From assembly GCA_029882335.1 (NCBI GenBank), contig JAOUKW010000267.1:1-5775 (forward strand): 5,775 nucleotides of DNA. The letters are read 5' to 3'. The number at the start of each line of letters is the position of its first letter. Position 1 is the first letter of the stretch. The DNA is from Candidatus Heimdallarchaeota archaeon (GTDB lineage Archaea; Asgardarchaeota; Heimdallarchaeia; Heimdallarchaeales; Kariarchaeaceae). This document shows positions 5,772 through 5,775 of the stretch, one piece after another. The translations under genes and the position numbers were made by a program. The notes under the pieces were generated by a model. That model was not told where the DNA came from, made no database searches, and saw nothing but the letters and a program-made list of their open reading frames with translations.

Positions 5772-5775
5772 ATGA

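Noticed and set aside
1..5775. Mobile element, phage island or defence system
   Set aside because: There are no transposase, integrase, nuclease-helicase or toxin-antitoxin genes, no terminal repeats and no CRISPR-like repeats; all seven genes resemble metabolic, redox or signalling families.

Overview
The window is AT-rich and densely packed, with seven protein genes and no sign of rRNA, tRNA, CRISPR or mobile elements. It looks archaeal. Four genes (PHP, trxB, HAD and the chemoreceptor-like gene) have a TATA-like AT box centred about 25-27 bases upstream of the preferred start codon, the spacing expected for archaeal leaderless transcripts. Two others (the small RAM-domain gene and the nickel superoxide dismutase gene) have a clear Shine-Dalgarno sequence instead. 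A free-standing 76-residue Lrp/AsnC effector domain also fits archaea. An AT-rich Nitrososphaerota (Thaumarchaeota) or Asgard lineage seems plausible, but the sequence alone does not settle it.

Layout: positions 1-2255 hold a minus-strand cluster read right to left. It runs from the RAM-domain protein (2255-2025) to a GalT/Ap4A-phosphorylase-like HIT-superfamily enzyme (2019-859, five bases away) to a PHP-domain phosphoesterase of the YciV/RNase AM type (820 to beyond the left edge). The PHP gene also has its own promoter-like box. Upstream on the same strand, after a 135-base gap with a T-tract and two perfect short palindromes, is thioredoxin reductase trxB (3341-2391). It is divergent from a HAD-family phosphatase gene (about 3435-4154, TTG start). 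The HAD gene converges on a membrane-anchored chemoreceptor-like signalling protein (5164-4151, minus); their stop codons share one TTAA. A divergent intergenic region then leads to sodN, nickel superoxide dismutase (5331-5771), which ends four bases before the window edge.

How the genes may work together: trxB and sodN both serve redox defence, one in thiol reduction and the other in superoxide removal, but they are separated and probably independently transcribed. The RAM/GalT-like/PHP cluster may be a nucleotide or nucleotide-sugar salvage module with a ligand-sensing small protein; this is inference. The least ordinary items are the GalT-like enzyme, which keeps the catalytic histidine but has lost the usual zinc ligands, and the chemoreceptor-like protein, whose hairpin tip has changes at positions normally needed for CheA/CheW coupling.
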